Below are positions 24,945 through 34,337 of a DNA stretch of 64,000 nucleotides, in pieces; within the stretch, counting starts at the first letter, position 1, and every line of letters starts with the position of its first letter. The notes beneath the pieces were generated by a model, which had not been told where the DNA came from, did no database searches, and saw only the letters and a program-made list of their open reading frames with translations. The position numbers were made by a program, and so were the translations under genes. This DNA is from Polaribacter sp. (GTDB taxonomy: Bacteria; Bacteroidota; Bacteroidia; Flavobacteriales; Flavobacteriaceae), in contig NZ_JAHEHX010000001.1 in assembly GCF_024639685.1 (NCBI RefSeq), forward strand, positions 62,001 through 126,000. The letters are read 5' to 3'.

Positions 24945-24974
24945 CAAATATATATATTTTTTATTAATCAACAA
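24945..24974 (-). promoter_or_regulatory. Promoter of rplU-rpmA
   Basis: On the minus strand TTG (complement of 24972-24974), 19 bases, then TATATTTG (complement of 24945-24952) match both Bacteroidota promoter elements at the ideal spacing. The sequence from the -7 box to the likely start site is identical to that upstream of the HU gene. Confidence 0.75.
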
Positions 24975-25044
24975 TAAAGAATACTATTATAAAGAAATGT
25001 TACACAATCCTTTCATTTCTTTATGTTTTTAATTTAAGCTTTGT

Positions 25045-25052
25045 TATTTTTG
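25045..25052 (+). promoter_or_regulatory. -7 element upstream of the M16 peptidase pair
   Basis: TATTTTTG matches TAnnTTTG and lies 83 bases before the ATG at 25136. The region 24975-25044 is AT-rich with no other recognisable signal. Confidence 0.35.
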
Positions 25053-25135
25053 ATAAATGATAAAAAAGATGTTTTTTGTAACATATTCAAAAAATAACGT
25101 CAAATAACAATGTAAATTATTAAATAAAAAATCCA

Positions 25136-26449
25136 ATGAAGAAAAGTATTTTATCTCTTGCTTCTGCTTTGGCCTTTGCTTTTTTTGCAAATGCACAACA
25201 AGTAGAGTTTGAAGAGTATGATTTAAGTAATGGAATGCATGTAATATTGCATCAAGATAGCTCAGCACCTGTTGTTGTTACTTCTGTAATGTATCATGTA
25301 GGCGCAAAAGATGAACAACCAGGTAGAACAGGCATGGCTCACTTCTTTGAACATTTATTATTTGAAGGAACTAAAAACATTAAAAAAGGAGAATGGTTTA
25401 AAATGGTTTCATCTAATGGAGGTAGAAATAATGCCAACACTACAGATGACAGAACCTATTATTATGAAATCTTTCCTTCTAACAAATTAGAGTTAGGGTT
25501 ATGGATGGAGTCTGAGCGCCTTTTACATCCAATCATTGGTCAAGATGGTGTAGATACTCAAAATGAAGTTGTAAAAGAGGAAAAAAGATTACGAGTAGAC
25601 AACCAACCTTATTCTAAGTTTTTAGAGTATGTAAAAGAGAACATCTTTAAAAAACATCCTTACAAAGGAACTACAATTGGAAAAATGGAAGATTTAGATG
25701 CTGCAACGTTAGAAGAGTTTTTGGCATTTAACAAAAAATTCTATGTGCCTAACAATGCAACTTTGGTTGTAGCTGGTGATATTGATAAAGCTGCTGCTAA
25801 AAAAATGATTCAGGATTATTTTGGCCCAATCCCTAGAGGAGAAGAAATTACAAGAAATTTTCCAAAAGAAGACCCAATTACTGAGGCAATGACTGCTAAA
25901 GGCTATGATGCAAACATTCAAATACCTGCAATTATGGCTGCTTACAGAACTCCGTCTATGAAAACAAGAGATTCTAGAGTTTTAGACATGATTTCATCTT
26001 ACCTAAGCACTGGTAGAAGCTCTGTATTATATAAAAAATTAGTAGATGAAAAAAAGATGGCTTTACAAGCTGGCGCAATAAATGCTAGCCAAGAAGACTA
26101 TGGTACTTATATTTTATTTGGACTACCACAAGGTGATACTGAATTAAAAAATATTATTGCAGAAGTAGATGTAGAGATTGTAAAAATGCAAACTGAATTA
26201 ATTTCAGAAAAAGATTTTCAGAAATTACAAAATCAATTTGAAAACAACTTTGTAAACTCTAACTCAAGTGTAGAAGGTATAGCTAACTCATTAGCGCGTT
26301 ACAATGTTTTATATGGAGACACTAATTTAATCAATACAGAGATTGATATTTTTAGATCAATTACTAGAGAAGAAATTAGAGAAGTTGCTAAAAAATATCT
26401 AAACCCAAATCAAAGATTACTTTTAGAATATTTACCAGAAGCAAAATAA
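25136..26449 (+). CDS. M16 family zinc metallopeptidase (active subunit)
   Basis: A secreted processing-peptidase-like protein of 437 residues with a signal peptide (cleavage after FANAQ). The inverted zinc motif HxxEH is intact as H69-F-F-E72-H73, and the distal Glu lies in NEVVKEEKR at about 149. The second half is the structural M16_C domain (VVAGDIDKAAAKKMIQDYFG). It is followed 36 bases later by a catalytically empty M16 partner, the usual two-subunit arrangement. The substrate is unknown. Confidence 0.93.
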   Translation: MKKSILSLASALAFAFFANAQQVEFEEYDLSNGMHVILHQDSSAPVVVTSVMYHVGAKDEQPGRTGMAHFFEHLLFEGTKNIKKGEWFKMVSSNGGRNNANTTDDRTYYYEIFPSNKLELGLWMESERLLHPIIGQDGVDTQNEVVKEEKRLRVDNQPYSKFLEYVKENIFKKHPYKGTTIGKMEDLDAATLEEFLAFNKKFYVPNNATLVVAGDIDKAAAKKMIQDYFGPIPRGEEITRNFPKEDPITEAMTAKGYDANIQIPAIMAAYRTPSMKTRDSRVLDMISSYLSTGRSSVLYKKLVDEKKMALQAGAINASQEDYGTYILFGLPQGDTELKNIIAEVDVEIVKMQTELISEKDFQKLQNQFENNFVNSNSSVEGIANSLARYNVLYGDTNLINTEIDIFRSITREEIREVAKKYLNPNQRLLLEYLPEAK

Positions 26450-26485
26450 TAACCTCGAATTTCGTTTAAAAATAAGATATAAATT

Positions 26486-28534
26486 ATGAAAACAAAAATA
26501 GCATCGTTAATAGCGCTATTTCTTACAACAGTAGCTATTAATGCACAAATAGATAGAAGTACAATGCCTAAACCAGGGCCAGATCCTGTAGTAAAACTAG
26601 GCAAGCCTATTAAATTTACTTTAGACAATGGCTTAAAAGTAATTATGGTAGAAAACCACAAATTACCAAGAGTGTCTGCAAACTTATCTATAGACAATAA
26701 GCCTTATTTAGAAGGAGATATTGCTGGAGTTTCTGGAATGATGGGAAGCTTATTGGGTAGGGGTACAAAGTCTATCTCTAAAGATGAGTTTAACGAAAAA
26801 GTAGATTTTTACGGCGCCAACATTAGCTTTTTTAGTTCAGGTGCTTTTGGTTCATCTTTAACAAAATACTTTCCAGAAATCTTAGGATTAATGGCAGATG
26901 GAATGCAAAACCCAGTGTTTTCTAAAAAAGAATTTGATAAAGAAGTACAAATAACTTTAGACAACTTAAAATCTGGCGAAAAAAGTGTTACTGCTGCCGC
27001 AAGAAGAGTTGAAAACGTTTTAACGTATGGTAGAAATCATCCTTTTGGTGAATTTACATCAAAAGAAAGTGTTGAAAAAATTACATTAAAAGATGTAATT
27101 AACAACTACAACACCTACTATAAACCTAACAATGCATACTTAGTAATTGAAGGAGATATAGATCCTAAAAAGACAAAAGCATTAGTGAAAGATTTATTTT
27201 CTGGGTGGCAAAAAGGAGAGATACCTGCATATGAAATTCCAGAAACTAAAAACGTTACTAATACCGAAATAAACTTTGTAAATATGGATAATGCAGTTCA
27301 ATCAGAAATTGCAATTATTAACAATGTAGATTTAACTTTAGGTGATGACAATTATTATGCTGCACTTTTAGCAAACAACATTTTAGGTGGTGGTGGTACT
27401 GCTCGTTTATTTATGAACTTAAGAGAAGATAAAGGATACACTTATGGATCTTATTCTAGCTTAAGACAAAATAGATATGCAGGAACTTTTAGAGCTACAG
27501 CAAGTGTTAGAAACATGGTAACAGATAGTTCTGTTGTTGAATTACAAAAAGAAATTAATAAAATGCGATACAAAAAAGTATCTGCAGAAGAATTAGAAAA
27601 CTCTAAAGAAGAATATATTGGAGGTTTTGTAATGGATGTTCAAAAACCAAGAACAGTAGCTAATTTCGCTTTAAATATTGAGCGTTACAACTTACCTGAA
27701 GATTTTTATGAGAACTATATTAAAAATATTAAAGCAGTAACATTAGATGATGTACAAAATGCTGCTATAAAATATTTTAGAGGAGACCAAGCAAGAATTG
27801 TAATTACTGGTAAAGGTATAGATGTTCTTAAAAACTTAGAAAATACAGATTATATAATTAAGTATTTTGACAAAGAAGGTAACCCTACTACAAAACCAGC
27901 TATGACTTTACCAATTCCTGCAGGAATGACTGCTGAAAATGTAGTAGATAAATATATTGAAGCTATTGGAGGTAAAGATAAAGTGGATGCTATAAAAACT
28001 ACCATGATTGTTTCTAACGCTACAATTCAAGGAACACCTTTAGTGATGACAATGAAATCATCTGCACCAAATAAAACATTGCAAGAAATTGCAGTTATGG
28101 GTAACGTAATGCAAAAATCTGTTTTTAACGGAGAAACTGGTTACCAATCTGCTAGAGGTCAGAAGATGGATATGCAACAAGCTCAAATAGATGAAGCCAA
28201 AGCTAACTTGGTTCCATTTTCAGATATGGCATACAAAAAAGGTGCTTTAAATAGAATTGAGCCAATAGATGGCGTAAACTATTATGTAGTGCAGTTTAAT
28301 GATACTGAAGTTTTCTACGATATAAAAACTGGCTTAAAAGCTAAAGAAGTAAAGACTGTAAAAACTCCAGATGGTAAAGAAGTAAAAGTACCAACTACAT
28401 TTGGTAACTATAAAAAGGTTAACGGGGTTTTATTTCCTTATTCAGTAGGGATTAAATCTGGACCAATGGATTTAAACTTTGAAGTAAAAGAAATTAAAGT
28501 AAATAAAGGCGTTACAGACGCTGATTTTGAATAA
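26486..28534 (+). CDS. M16 family peptidase-like protein, non-catalytic, with extra C-terminal domain
   Basis: A 682-residue secreted protein (signal peptide ending TVAINAQ). At the position of the zinc motif it reads GVSGMMGSLLGRGT, so HxxEH is lost. Later M16 features remain, including NAYLVIEGDIDPKKTKALV and the substrate-binding MNLREDKGYTYGSYSS loop. Residues about 480-682 (VVDKYIEAIGGKDKVDAIKT) form an additional beta-rich domain resembling LolA/outer-membrane lipoprotein-sorting proteins. It likely forms a heterodimer with the preceding active peptidase. Confidence 0.9.
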   Translation: MKTKIASLIALFLTTVAINAQIDRSTMPKPGPDPVVKLGKPIKFTLDNGLKVIMVENHKLPRVSANLSIDNKPYLEGDIAGVSGMMGSLLGRGTKSISKDEFNEKVDFYGANISFFSSGAFGSSLTKYFPEILGLMADGMQNPVFSKKEFDKEVQITLDNLKSGEKSVTAAARRVENVLTYGRNHPFGEFTSKESVEKITLKDVINNYNTYYKPNNAYLVIEGDIDPKKTKALVKDLFSGWQKGEIPAYEIPETKNVTNTEINFVNMDNAVQSEIAIINNVDLTLGDDNYYAALLANNILGGGGTARLFMNLREDKGYTYGSYSSLRQNRYAGTFRATASVRNMVTDSSVVELQKEINKMRYKKVSAEELENSKEEYIGGFVMDVQKPRTVANFALNIERYNLPEDFYENYIKNIKAVTLDDVQNAAIKYFRGDQARIVITGKGIDVLKNLENTDYIIKYFDKEGNPTTKPAMTLPIPAGMTAENVVDKYIEAIGGKDKVDAIKTTMIVSNATIQGTPLVMTMKSSAPNKTLQEIAVMGNVMQKSVFNGETGYQSARGQKMDMQQAQIDEAKANLVPFSDMAYKKGALNRIEPIDGVNYYVVQFNDTEVFYDIKTGLKAKEVKTVKTPDGKEVKVPTTFGNYKKVNGVLFPYSVGIKSGPMDLNFEVKEIKVNKGVTDADFE

Positions 28535-28553
28535 ATCTTTTTAATACATTATT

Positions 28554-28590
28554 TAAAAGAGTCAAAGTTGTAAACTTTGGCTCTTTTTTA
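28554..28590. terminator. Terminator between M16 gene and EamA gene
   Basis: AAAGAGTCAAAGTT and AACTTTGGCTCTTT pair around GTA, followed by TTTTTT on the plus strand. It serves the forward M16 operon and lies at the end of the convergent transporter gene. Confidence 0.8.
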
Positions 28591-29460
28591 TTTAGATCTG
28601 TTTAGTAAATAAACGCCTAATAAAATAATTAAACCTCCTAATAACTGAACAACACTTAACTCCTCACCATCTAAAATACCCCAAAAAACCGCGACTATTG
28701 GTATTAAATAAGTTACTGAAGAAGCAAAAATTGGTGATGCCAAATGCACCATTTTATTATAAAAAACTTTTGCTATTCCTGTTCCAAAAATTGCCAAAAC
28801 TGCTACATAACCTAAAGCACTTGTTTTAGCCTCTGTAAATTCTACTGTTTCAAAAAAATCAGAAAAATACAATACTGTAAAGGCTGGTATTACCAATAAC
28901 AAAAAATTACCTGTTACAATACTTAGAGCGCTTACATCACTCAAATGTTTTTTTACCAAATTCACATTCAAAGCATAACCAATAGAAGCTATTACTACTA
29001 ATAACGTAAACCAATAATTCTGATTAGGGTTTAAATCTGCACCTTTAACAATAAGCACAATTGTACCAATTAAACCTATTACTATACCTAGCAACTGCTT
29101 TTTTCTAAATTTTAATCCAAAAGCTAAAACTCCAAAAATAAAAGTATTTAAAGGTGTTAAAGAATTTAGAATAGAAGCAATTGAACTATCTATACCATTT
29201 ACAGCAAAAGCGAATAAGAATACAGGAAAAAAAGTACCTAATAAAGCTGTATAAACAATATACTTATAATGTTTTCTTTTAATTTGCTTTAAGCTTTTAA
29301 AGCCTAATGCTAATAAAAACACACCAGCAATAAGCATTCTTAAAACACCAACTTTTACAGGCGTTAAATCTATTAACGCTTTTTTCATTAAGATAAAGGA
29401 GCTACCCCAAACAAATGATAATAAAATAAGATACAACCATTTCTGTTGTTGATTATTCAT
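28588..29460 (-). CDS. EamA/DMT family transporter
   Basis: A 290-residue inner-membrane protein with ten hydrophobic helices in two repeated EamA halves. The first half includes LILLSFVWGSSFILMKKAL and the second LLVVIASIGYALNVNLVKKHL and AVFWGILDGEELSVVQLLGG. The family exports or imports small metabolites such as amino acids, but the substrate cannot be read from sequence. It is a single gene between two terminated units. Confidence 0.92.
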   Translation of the reverse strand: MNNQQQKWLYLILLSFVWGSSFILMKKALIDLTPVKVGVLRMLIAGVFLLALGFKSLKQIKRKHYKYIVYTALLGTFFPVFLFAFAVNGIDSSIASILNSLTPLNTFIFGVLAFGLKFRKKQLLGIVIGLIGTIVLIVKGADLNPNQNYWFTLLVVIASIGYALNVNLVKKHLSDVSALSIVTGNFLLLVIPAFTVLYFSDFFETVEFTEAKTSALGYVAVLAIFGTGIAKVFYNKMVHLASPIFASSVTYLIPIVAVFWGILDGEELSVVQLLGGLIILLGVYLLNRSK

Positions 29461-29521
29461 AAGCTTGGTTAAATTTTTTACAAAAGTCTAACAATTATTT
29501 AGATACCACTTTAAATATTAA

Positions 29522-29529
29522 TAAATTTG
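29522..29529 (+). promoter_or_regulatory. -7 element of the metal-binding lipoprotein gene
   Basis: TAAATTTG matches TAnnTTTG exactly, 25 bases before the ATG at 29555. Confidence 0.5.
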
Positions 29530-29554
29530 TTCAATAATTTAATAATAGATTCTA

Positions 29555-29992
29555 ATGAAAGTTCAAAAAATAATTTATTCGATTGCACTTGCTTGTTTTC
29601 TTTTAGTAGGATGTGCCAAAGAAGTTCAAAAAGAAAATGTGTCTTTAGCCATTTCTGGAATGACCTGCGAAATTGGTTGTGCAAAAACAATACAATCTAA
29701 ACTCTCTAAAAAAGAAGGTGTTTTAGAGGCAAAAGTTCTTTTTAAAGATAGCATTGCAAACATAGAGTTTGATGCAAATACTACTTCTAAAAAAGAGCTT
29801 ATTGCATTTGTAGACGGAATTGCTGGAGGAGAACTATATAAAGCTTCTGAAGCTTCTACAATCAAATCTAAACCTTCTGCTAAAAAGCACGAATGTTCTG
29901 CAGATTGTAAAGAGAAATGTGAAATGAGTGAGAATAAAATGGAATGTAAAGAAGATTGTGAAATGGCTTGTTGTAAAGACAAAAAAGCATAA
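29555..29992 (+). CDS. Heavy-metal-associated (HMA) domain lipoprotein with cysteine-rich tail
   Basis: A 145-residue probable envelope lipoprotein: the signal ends FLLVG-C20. Residues about 29-95 form an HMA fold with the altered metal motif GMTCEIGCAKTI (CxxxC instead of the usual CxxC). The C-terminal tail, residues about 110-145, is packed with Cys and acidic residues (HECSADCKEKCEM, MECKEDCEMACCKDKK). This looks like a second soft-metal site for copper or zinc. No exporter is adjacent. A role in metal scavenging or delivery is inference. Confidence 0.82.
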   Translation: MKVQKIIYSIALACFLLVGCAKEVQKENVSLAISGMTCEIGCAKTIQSKLSKKEGVLEAKVLFKDSIANIEFDANTTSKKELIAFVDGIAGGELYKASEASTIKSKPSAKKHECSADCKEKCEMSENKMECKEDCEMACCKDKKA

Positions 29993-30011
29993 ATTACAAT
30001 TTCGTAAACAT

Positions 30012-30045
30012 AAAAAAAGCAGGCCTATAGCCTGCTTTTTTTTTA
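30012..30045. terminator. Bidirectional intrinsic terminator
   Basis: AAAAAGCAGGC and GCCTGCTTTTT pair perfectly around CTATA, with A and T runs on both sides. It separates two convergent genes. Confidence 0.9.
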
Positions 30046-30061
30046 TTATGTGAGCATACTA

Positions 30062-31243
30062 TTAAGTTCTTGTCCAACCTGCACCCCAAGTTGCATAGTC
30101 TGCTCCTGTTGCTCCAGCATCTACAGTTAAGAAATCTGCTTCTGTAAAAGTTTCACCAGTATCGTTTTTCAAGTTAACTGTAACATCTGAAAAGATTACA
30201 GAGTTTACATTTAAATCTCCACTTAAAACACCAGCTCCTGTTGGGTTATCTCCTTGATCTCCATCTAAATCAAAACCTTCTGCAAAACCTTCTAATTTAA
30301 CATTAGTAAAGATACCTTGAGTACCAGCTCTTAAACGAATAGCTTCGTTACCAGTTCCTGAACCTAAACCTACAATAGTTAAGTTAGTAACAGTTGGCTT
30401 AGAAAAGTATAAAGGGTTAGAGTTGTTACCTACATCTGTATTGTAACCATCTGCTTCTATACCTTTATCATGACTTACACCATGCTTTACATAAGCATCT
30501 GTAATAGTACCTGTATAACCTTCTGTCCAGTCAATTGAATCATCTTGTGAGTTTACAACAGATAAATAAGAAACATTAACTGTACCCCCAAAAAACTCTA
30601 CACCATCATCAGAACCTTCAAACATTTGAATGTATTCCACAACAGTTCCACTTCCTACACCATAAAAAGAAAAACCATTATTTTCTGATTGACCTGATGC
30701 TTTACCTCCAGAATATTCAACTCTTACATAACGTAAAATTCCTGAGTTATCATCAGCTTCAGAACCTCCATAAGATAAGGTTCCAATTTCAGAAGTTGCA
30801 GTTGCACTGCCAGTTATTGAATTCACAGGTGCTTTACCTAATAAAATTAAACCACCCCAATCACCAGCATTTGGTGTATTTGCATCAGAAGTAAAAATAA
30901 TTGGCTGAGAAGAAGTACCTTCTGCAATGATTTTACCTCCTTGAGCTACTGCTAAATAAACATCTGCACCAGTTGCAGCTGCTTCAATTACCATTCCTGC
31001 AGGAATTGTTAAAGTAACACCGTCTTCGATAACTGTTGGCCCTGTTAATTTATACTCGTTTGTACTATCTAAAGTTAAATCTGAAGTTACACTTCCAGAT
31101 AAACTTACAAATTGACCTTGATTTCCAGAATTACCTCCACCATTATCTGGAAGATTAATTACGATGTCTGAAGTACCATCTTCTCCACAAGAAATGAAAA
31201 GGGTTGCAGAAATAACGATTGCTAATAAAATTTTGTTTTTCAT
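30062..31243 (-). CDS. Parallel beta-helix-type lipoprotein next to TonB receptor
   Basis: A 393-residue lipoprotein (signal ending LFIS-C19). After a Gly/Asn linker it has short Gly/Ser/Val-rich repeating strands typical of a right-handed beta-helix: GVTLTIPAGMVIEA, IIFTSDANTPNAGDWGGLILLG, GILRYVRVEYSGG, VEFFGGTVNVSYLSVVNSQDDSIDW. The family is common beside TonB receptors in this phylum, often with no useful functional name. It is 22 bases after the receptor gene, so the two form an operon. It may be a surface ligand-binding or degrading partner. Confidence 0.85.
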   Translation of the reverse strand: MKNKILLAIVISATLFISCGEDGTSDIVINLPDNGGGNSGNQGQFVSLSGSVTSDLTLDSTNEYKLTGPTVIEDGVTLTIPAGMVIEAAATGADVYLAVAQGGKIIAEGTSSQPIIFTSDANTPNAGDWGGLILLGKAPVNSITGSATATSEIGTLSYGGSEADDNSGILRYVRVEYSGGKASGQSENNGFSFYGVGSGTVVEYIQMFEGSDDGVEFFGGTVNVSYLSVVNSQDDSIDWTEGYTGTITDAYVKHGVSHDKGIEADGYNTDVGNNSNPLYFSKPTVTNLTIVGLGSGTGNEAIRLRAGTQGIFTNVKLEGFAEGFDLDGDQGDNPTGAGVLSGDLNVNSVIFSDVTVNLKNDTGETFTEADFLTVDAGATGADYATWGAGWTRT

Positions 31244-31265
31244 TTTTTAAAGTTTAAGTTTTTAA

Positions 31266-34067
31266 TTAAAATTTATAATTGAAGCCTAAGCTGATGTTGC
31301 TACCTCTTTTGTAACCAGATAAAACAATATCTCCTAAAGGTGTACCTTCTCTAACTCTTTCTATTGAAGGGTCTAAAAGGTTACTTGCACTAAAGTTAAT
31401 TTCAATATTTTCGCCAATATTATTTTTCCAAACAAAATCTAAAGTCGGTACAGATTTTTCTACAATATTACCAATCTGTCCAGATCCTAATGCATCTATT
31501 CTGTCAGCAAAATAAGAGAATACTAAAGTGGCTGTTGGTTTATAATTTTTCCATTTTGTAGGGCTGTAGTTCAAGTTTACATTTACTAAAATTGGAGATG
31601 CACCTTGTAATTGGTCTGTAGCTCTATTAAATGAAGTTGAAAAAGATTGTCCATTAACATTTGCATATAAATCTTGTTCTGTATGCATATATGTTAAGTT
31701 GAAACCTGTAGAAAGCTTTGCATTATCATCTTCATCTGTAATTAAGTTCTTTCTAGCTTCTAATTCTAAACCTAAAATAGTTGCTTTGTCTCCTGTTCTA
31801 AAATAACGTTGTACACCAGTTGCATCACTAGCAATTACTAAGTTTACAGGATTATTAATTTGTTTACCAAAAGCACTTAAAGACAATACCTCTCCTCTAT
31901 TGATAAACCATTCATATTTTAAGTCGATATTAAATACATCAGAAAATGTTGGGTTATCTAATAAATCTGGATTACCACCAATTCTTTGTGTTACGCCTTC
32001 GTAAACAAATGGTGCAACTTCTTTAAATTCTGGTACAGAAACTGTTTTACTAAAAGTGAAACGTAGATTCTGAGTATCGTTTAAAGCGTATTTTACATTC
32101 AATGAAGGCAACCAAAATACTTCCTCTGCTTTTCTAAATTTAGGATCATTAGGGTTGATGTTAATTACATCATAACTAATTTCTTGTTTAAAAGATTCTA
32201 ATCTAATACCAGGTACTACTGTTAATTTTTCATTTACATTAACCACACCATTTATAGATGCGCCATTAACATTAAGTGTTCCTGAATATGTATTCTCATT
32301 CAAACCTGGTAGGTTAGTTGTACCATAACTTGGTTCTATTGCTTTAAATACTTCTGTATTATAAACAACACCAAAATTTTGAATGTTAATGATATCATCT
32401 ATCCTGTAAGGATCTGCAACTTGTACATGAGGAGTTAAGAAATCGTATCCATAACGTATGTTTTCAAAATCGCGCATTTTTCTACGTCCACTAAAACCAT
32501 AGTTTAAACTAAAGTTATCTGAAATAGTTTGTTCTAAATTAAGTCTACTATTAAATTCTGAATCAATAATTTTTTGAAAATATCTTTGGTTATCAAACAC
32601 AATATTGTTGTAGAAAGATGCATTTGTTGTAGGATCATCATCTAACGAAAATTGATAATTCTCTAAACTCATTCTTCTTCTGTCTGGCTCATGAGAGAAA
32701 ACATTGTTAAAACCAATTCCCCAAGTTAATTTAAACTCTGGATCTTCATCTGTAGCATTATAAAAATCATACTCACCTGTAAGTTGATTTACAAAAATTA
32801 AATCTTGATTAAACTGAACGTTTAATTGAAAGAAACCTTGGTCTGTATCTAAAATAGCATCTCTATTTTCTCCTAAACCATTTACACCAAAATAACCAAC
32901 TTGATCTGATGAACTGTTTAAGAAGATAGAAGTGTATTTTATTTGATGATCATCATTTATTTTATAAAGTGCATTACCCATTACAGTTGTAGCTGTAGTA
33001 TATTCATACTCTTGAGCAGTTGGGTATCTTACCTTAAACACATTTGTAAAGTCTACTGCTGGCCCTTCTCTATATTCATAACCGTTTTGAAAAGATGCTG
33101 TAGCATATAAACTTAAACGAGAATCGTCTCCAAAATCGAAAGACTTACCACCACTTAAACCTATGTTTAAGTTAATTGGCTCACCTCCATTTTCTGGATC
33201 TATACCGTGAGATAAAACCTGTGCAAATGGTTTGTGCTCATACCTTCTATAAAAACCAACGTGACCTGATCCTTTTGTTTTCTTAAAATCTTCTCCAGCA
33301 GCTCTCGTGTTAACTCCTGTACCTACAGAAACATCGAAAAAACCATCTCCTTTGTATTCTTTAGATACAATATTTACATTACCTGCAGCAAAATCTCCAT
33401 AAAATTCTGGTGAATATGCTTTACTAATAGAAACACTTTGTATTACTTCTGATTGAAATAAATTTAAATCGATGTTCTTTTTGTTAACATCGTTAGAAGG
33501 TAAAGACAAACCATTCATTGTTGTATTTAAATATCTATCTCCTAAACCACGAACATAAACGTTACTAGAACCTTCTTGTTTAGAAACACCAGATATTTTT
33601 GATACTGCACCTGCAGCATCACTTACTCCTTGTTTTGCTAACTCTTGAGAACCAATACTTTCTTTTATTACTGTGGCTTTCTTTTGCTCTAATAATAAAG
33701 CATTAGCATTATCTTTTTTAGTTGTTGCTCTAATTACTACATCATCTAAAGCAACTCCCTCTTCTGCAGACATTACTTGATTAATAGTTACTGTTTCATT
33801 TGCTGCTATTGTAAAAGGTTTTTCTACAGCTTTATATCCTAAAAAACTAAAAACCACAATGTGACTACCTGCAGGAACAGATAATGTAAAGTTCCCATCA
33901 AAATCTGTTGTTGTACCAATAGTAGTACCTTTAATTATAACATTTGCAAAAGGTAAAGGTTCATTGTTAGTTTCTTTATCTGTTAATAAACCCTTTAAAG
34001 TACCCTTATCTTGAGCATTTACAAATTGGCTTAAACATAGTAAAGTTATAAATAGTAATTTCTTCAT
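31266..34067 (-). CDS. TonB-dependent receptor, possibly phosphate- or phosphoester-related
   Basis: A 933-residue outer-membrane transporter. It has a signal peptide (SQFVNAQ), a carboxypeptidase-regulatory domain at about 22-110 (NEPLPFANVIIKG, TDFDGNFTLSV), a plug (VSDAAGAVSKISGVSKQEG, VYVRGLGDRYLNTTMNG) and a barrel ending SLGFNYKF. The ligand is unknown. The divergent neighbour is a phosphate transporter, 270 bases away, and the downstream partner is the beta-helix lipoprotein, which together suggest phosphate-related uptake. Confidence 0.9.
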   Translation of the reverse strand: MKKLLFITLLCLSQFVNAQDKGTLKGLLTDKETNNEPLPFANVIIKGTTIGTTTDFDGNFTLSVPAGSHIVVFSFLGYKAVEKPFTIAANETVTINQVMSAEEGVALDDVVIRATTKKDNANALLLEQKKATVIKESIGSQELAKQGVSDAAGAVSKISGVSKQEGSSNVYVRGLGDRYLNTTMNGLSLPSNDVNKKNIDLNLFQSEVIQSVSISKAYSPEFYGDFAAGNVNIVSKEYKGDGFFDVSVGTGVNTRAAGEDFKKTKGSGHVGFYRRYEHKPFAQVLSHGIDPENGGEPINLNIGLSGGKSFDFGDDSRLSLYATASFQNGYEYREGPAVDFTNVFKVRYPTAQEYEYTTATTVMGNALYKINDDHQIKYTSIFLNSSSDQVGYFGVNGLGENRDAILDTDQGFFQLNVQFNQDLIFVNQLTGEYDFYNATDEDPEFKLTWGIGFNNVFSHEPDRRRMSLENYQFSLDDDPTTNASFYNNIVFDNQRYFQKIIDSEFNSRLNLEQTISDNFSLNYGFSGRRKMRDFENIRYGYDFLTPHVQVADPYRIDDIINIQNFGVVYNTEVFKAIEPSYGTTNLPGLNENTYSGTLNVNGASINGVVNVNEKLTVVPGIRLESFKQEISYDVININPNDPKFRKAEEVFWLPSLNVKYALNDTQNLRFTFSKTVSVPEFKEVAPFVYEGVTQRIGGNPDLLDNPTFSDVFNIDLKYEWFINRGEVLSLSAFGKQINNPVNLVIASDATGVQRYFRTGDKATILGLELEARKNLITDEDDNAKLSTGFNLTYMHTEQDLYANVNGQSFSTSFNRATDQLQGASPILVNVNLNYSPTKWKNYKPTATLVFSYFADRIDALGSGQIGNIVEKSVPTLDFVWKNNIGENIEINFSASNLLDPSIERVREGTPLGDIVLSGYKRGSNISLGFNYKF

Positions 34068-34090
34068 TTCTTGTAAATAAATTTTCGTTG

Positions 34091-34098
34091 CAAATGTA
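34091..34098 (-). promoter_or_regulatory. -7 element of the TonB receptor/lipoprotein operon
   Basis: The complement reads TACATTTG, an exact TAnnTTTG, 23 bases before the receptor ATG. The -33 element is unclear. Confidence 0.5.
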
Positions 34099-34303
34099 CC
34101 TTCATATCTGTAAATTGATTGTTAGGAATAAATTATGGTTGAGTTAAAAACCTGTTAAGCAAACGTTAATGAAGAAATTAATATTGATCTATTTTTAAAA
34201 CTCTTAAAACCTTAGTGTTACAAATAAAAATGATAAATTTACCCCTATAATTTGGGCATAAATTTCATAACATTAAGATAACATTATCAACTTGTTGTGT
34301 ATT

Positions 34304-34311
34304 TAACTTTG
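34304..34311 (+). promoter_or_regulatory. -7 element of the phosphate transporter gene
   Basis: TAACTTTG matches TAnnTTTG exactly, 26 bases before ATG 34338. The AT-rich 270-base divergent region holds both promoters; I could not define a PHO-box-like repeat in it. Confidence 0.5.
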
Positions 34312-34337
34312 CTACCATATAAAAATAGTCGCCAAAA

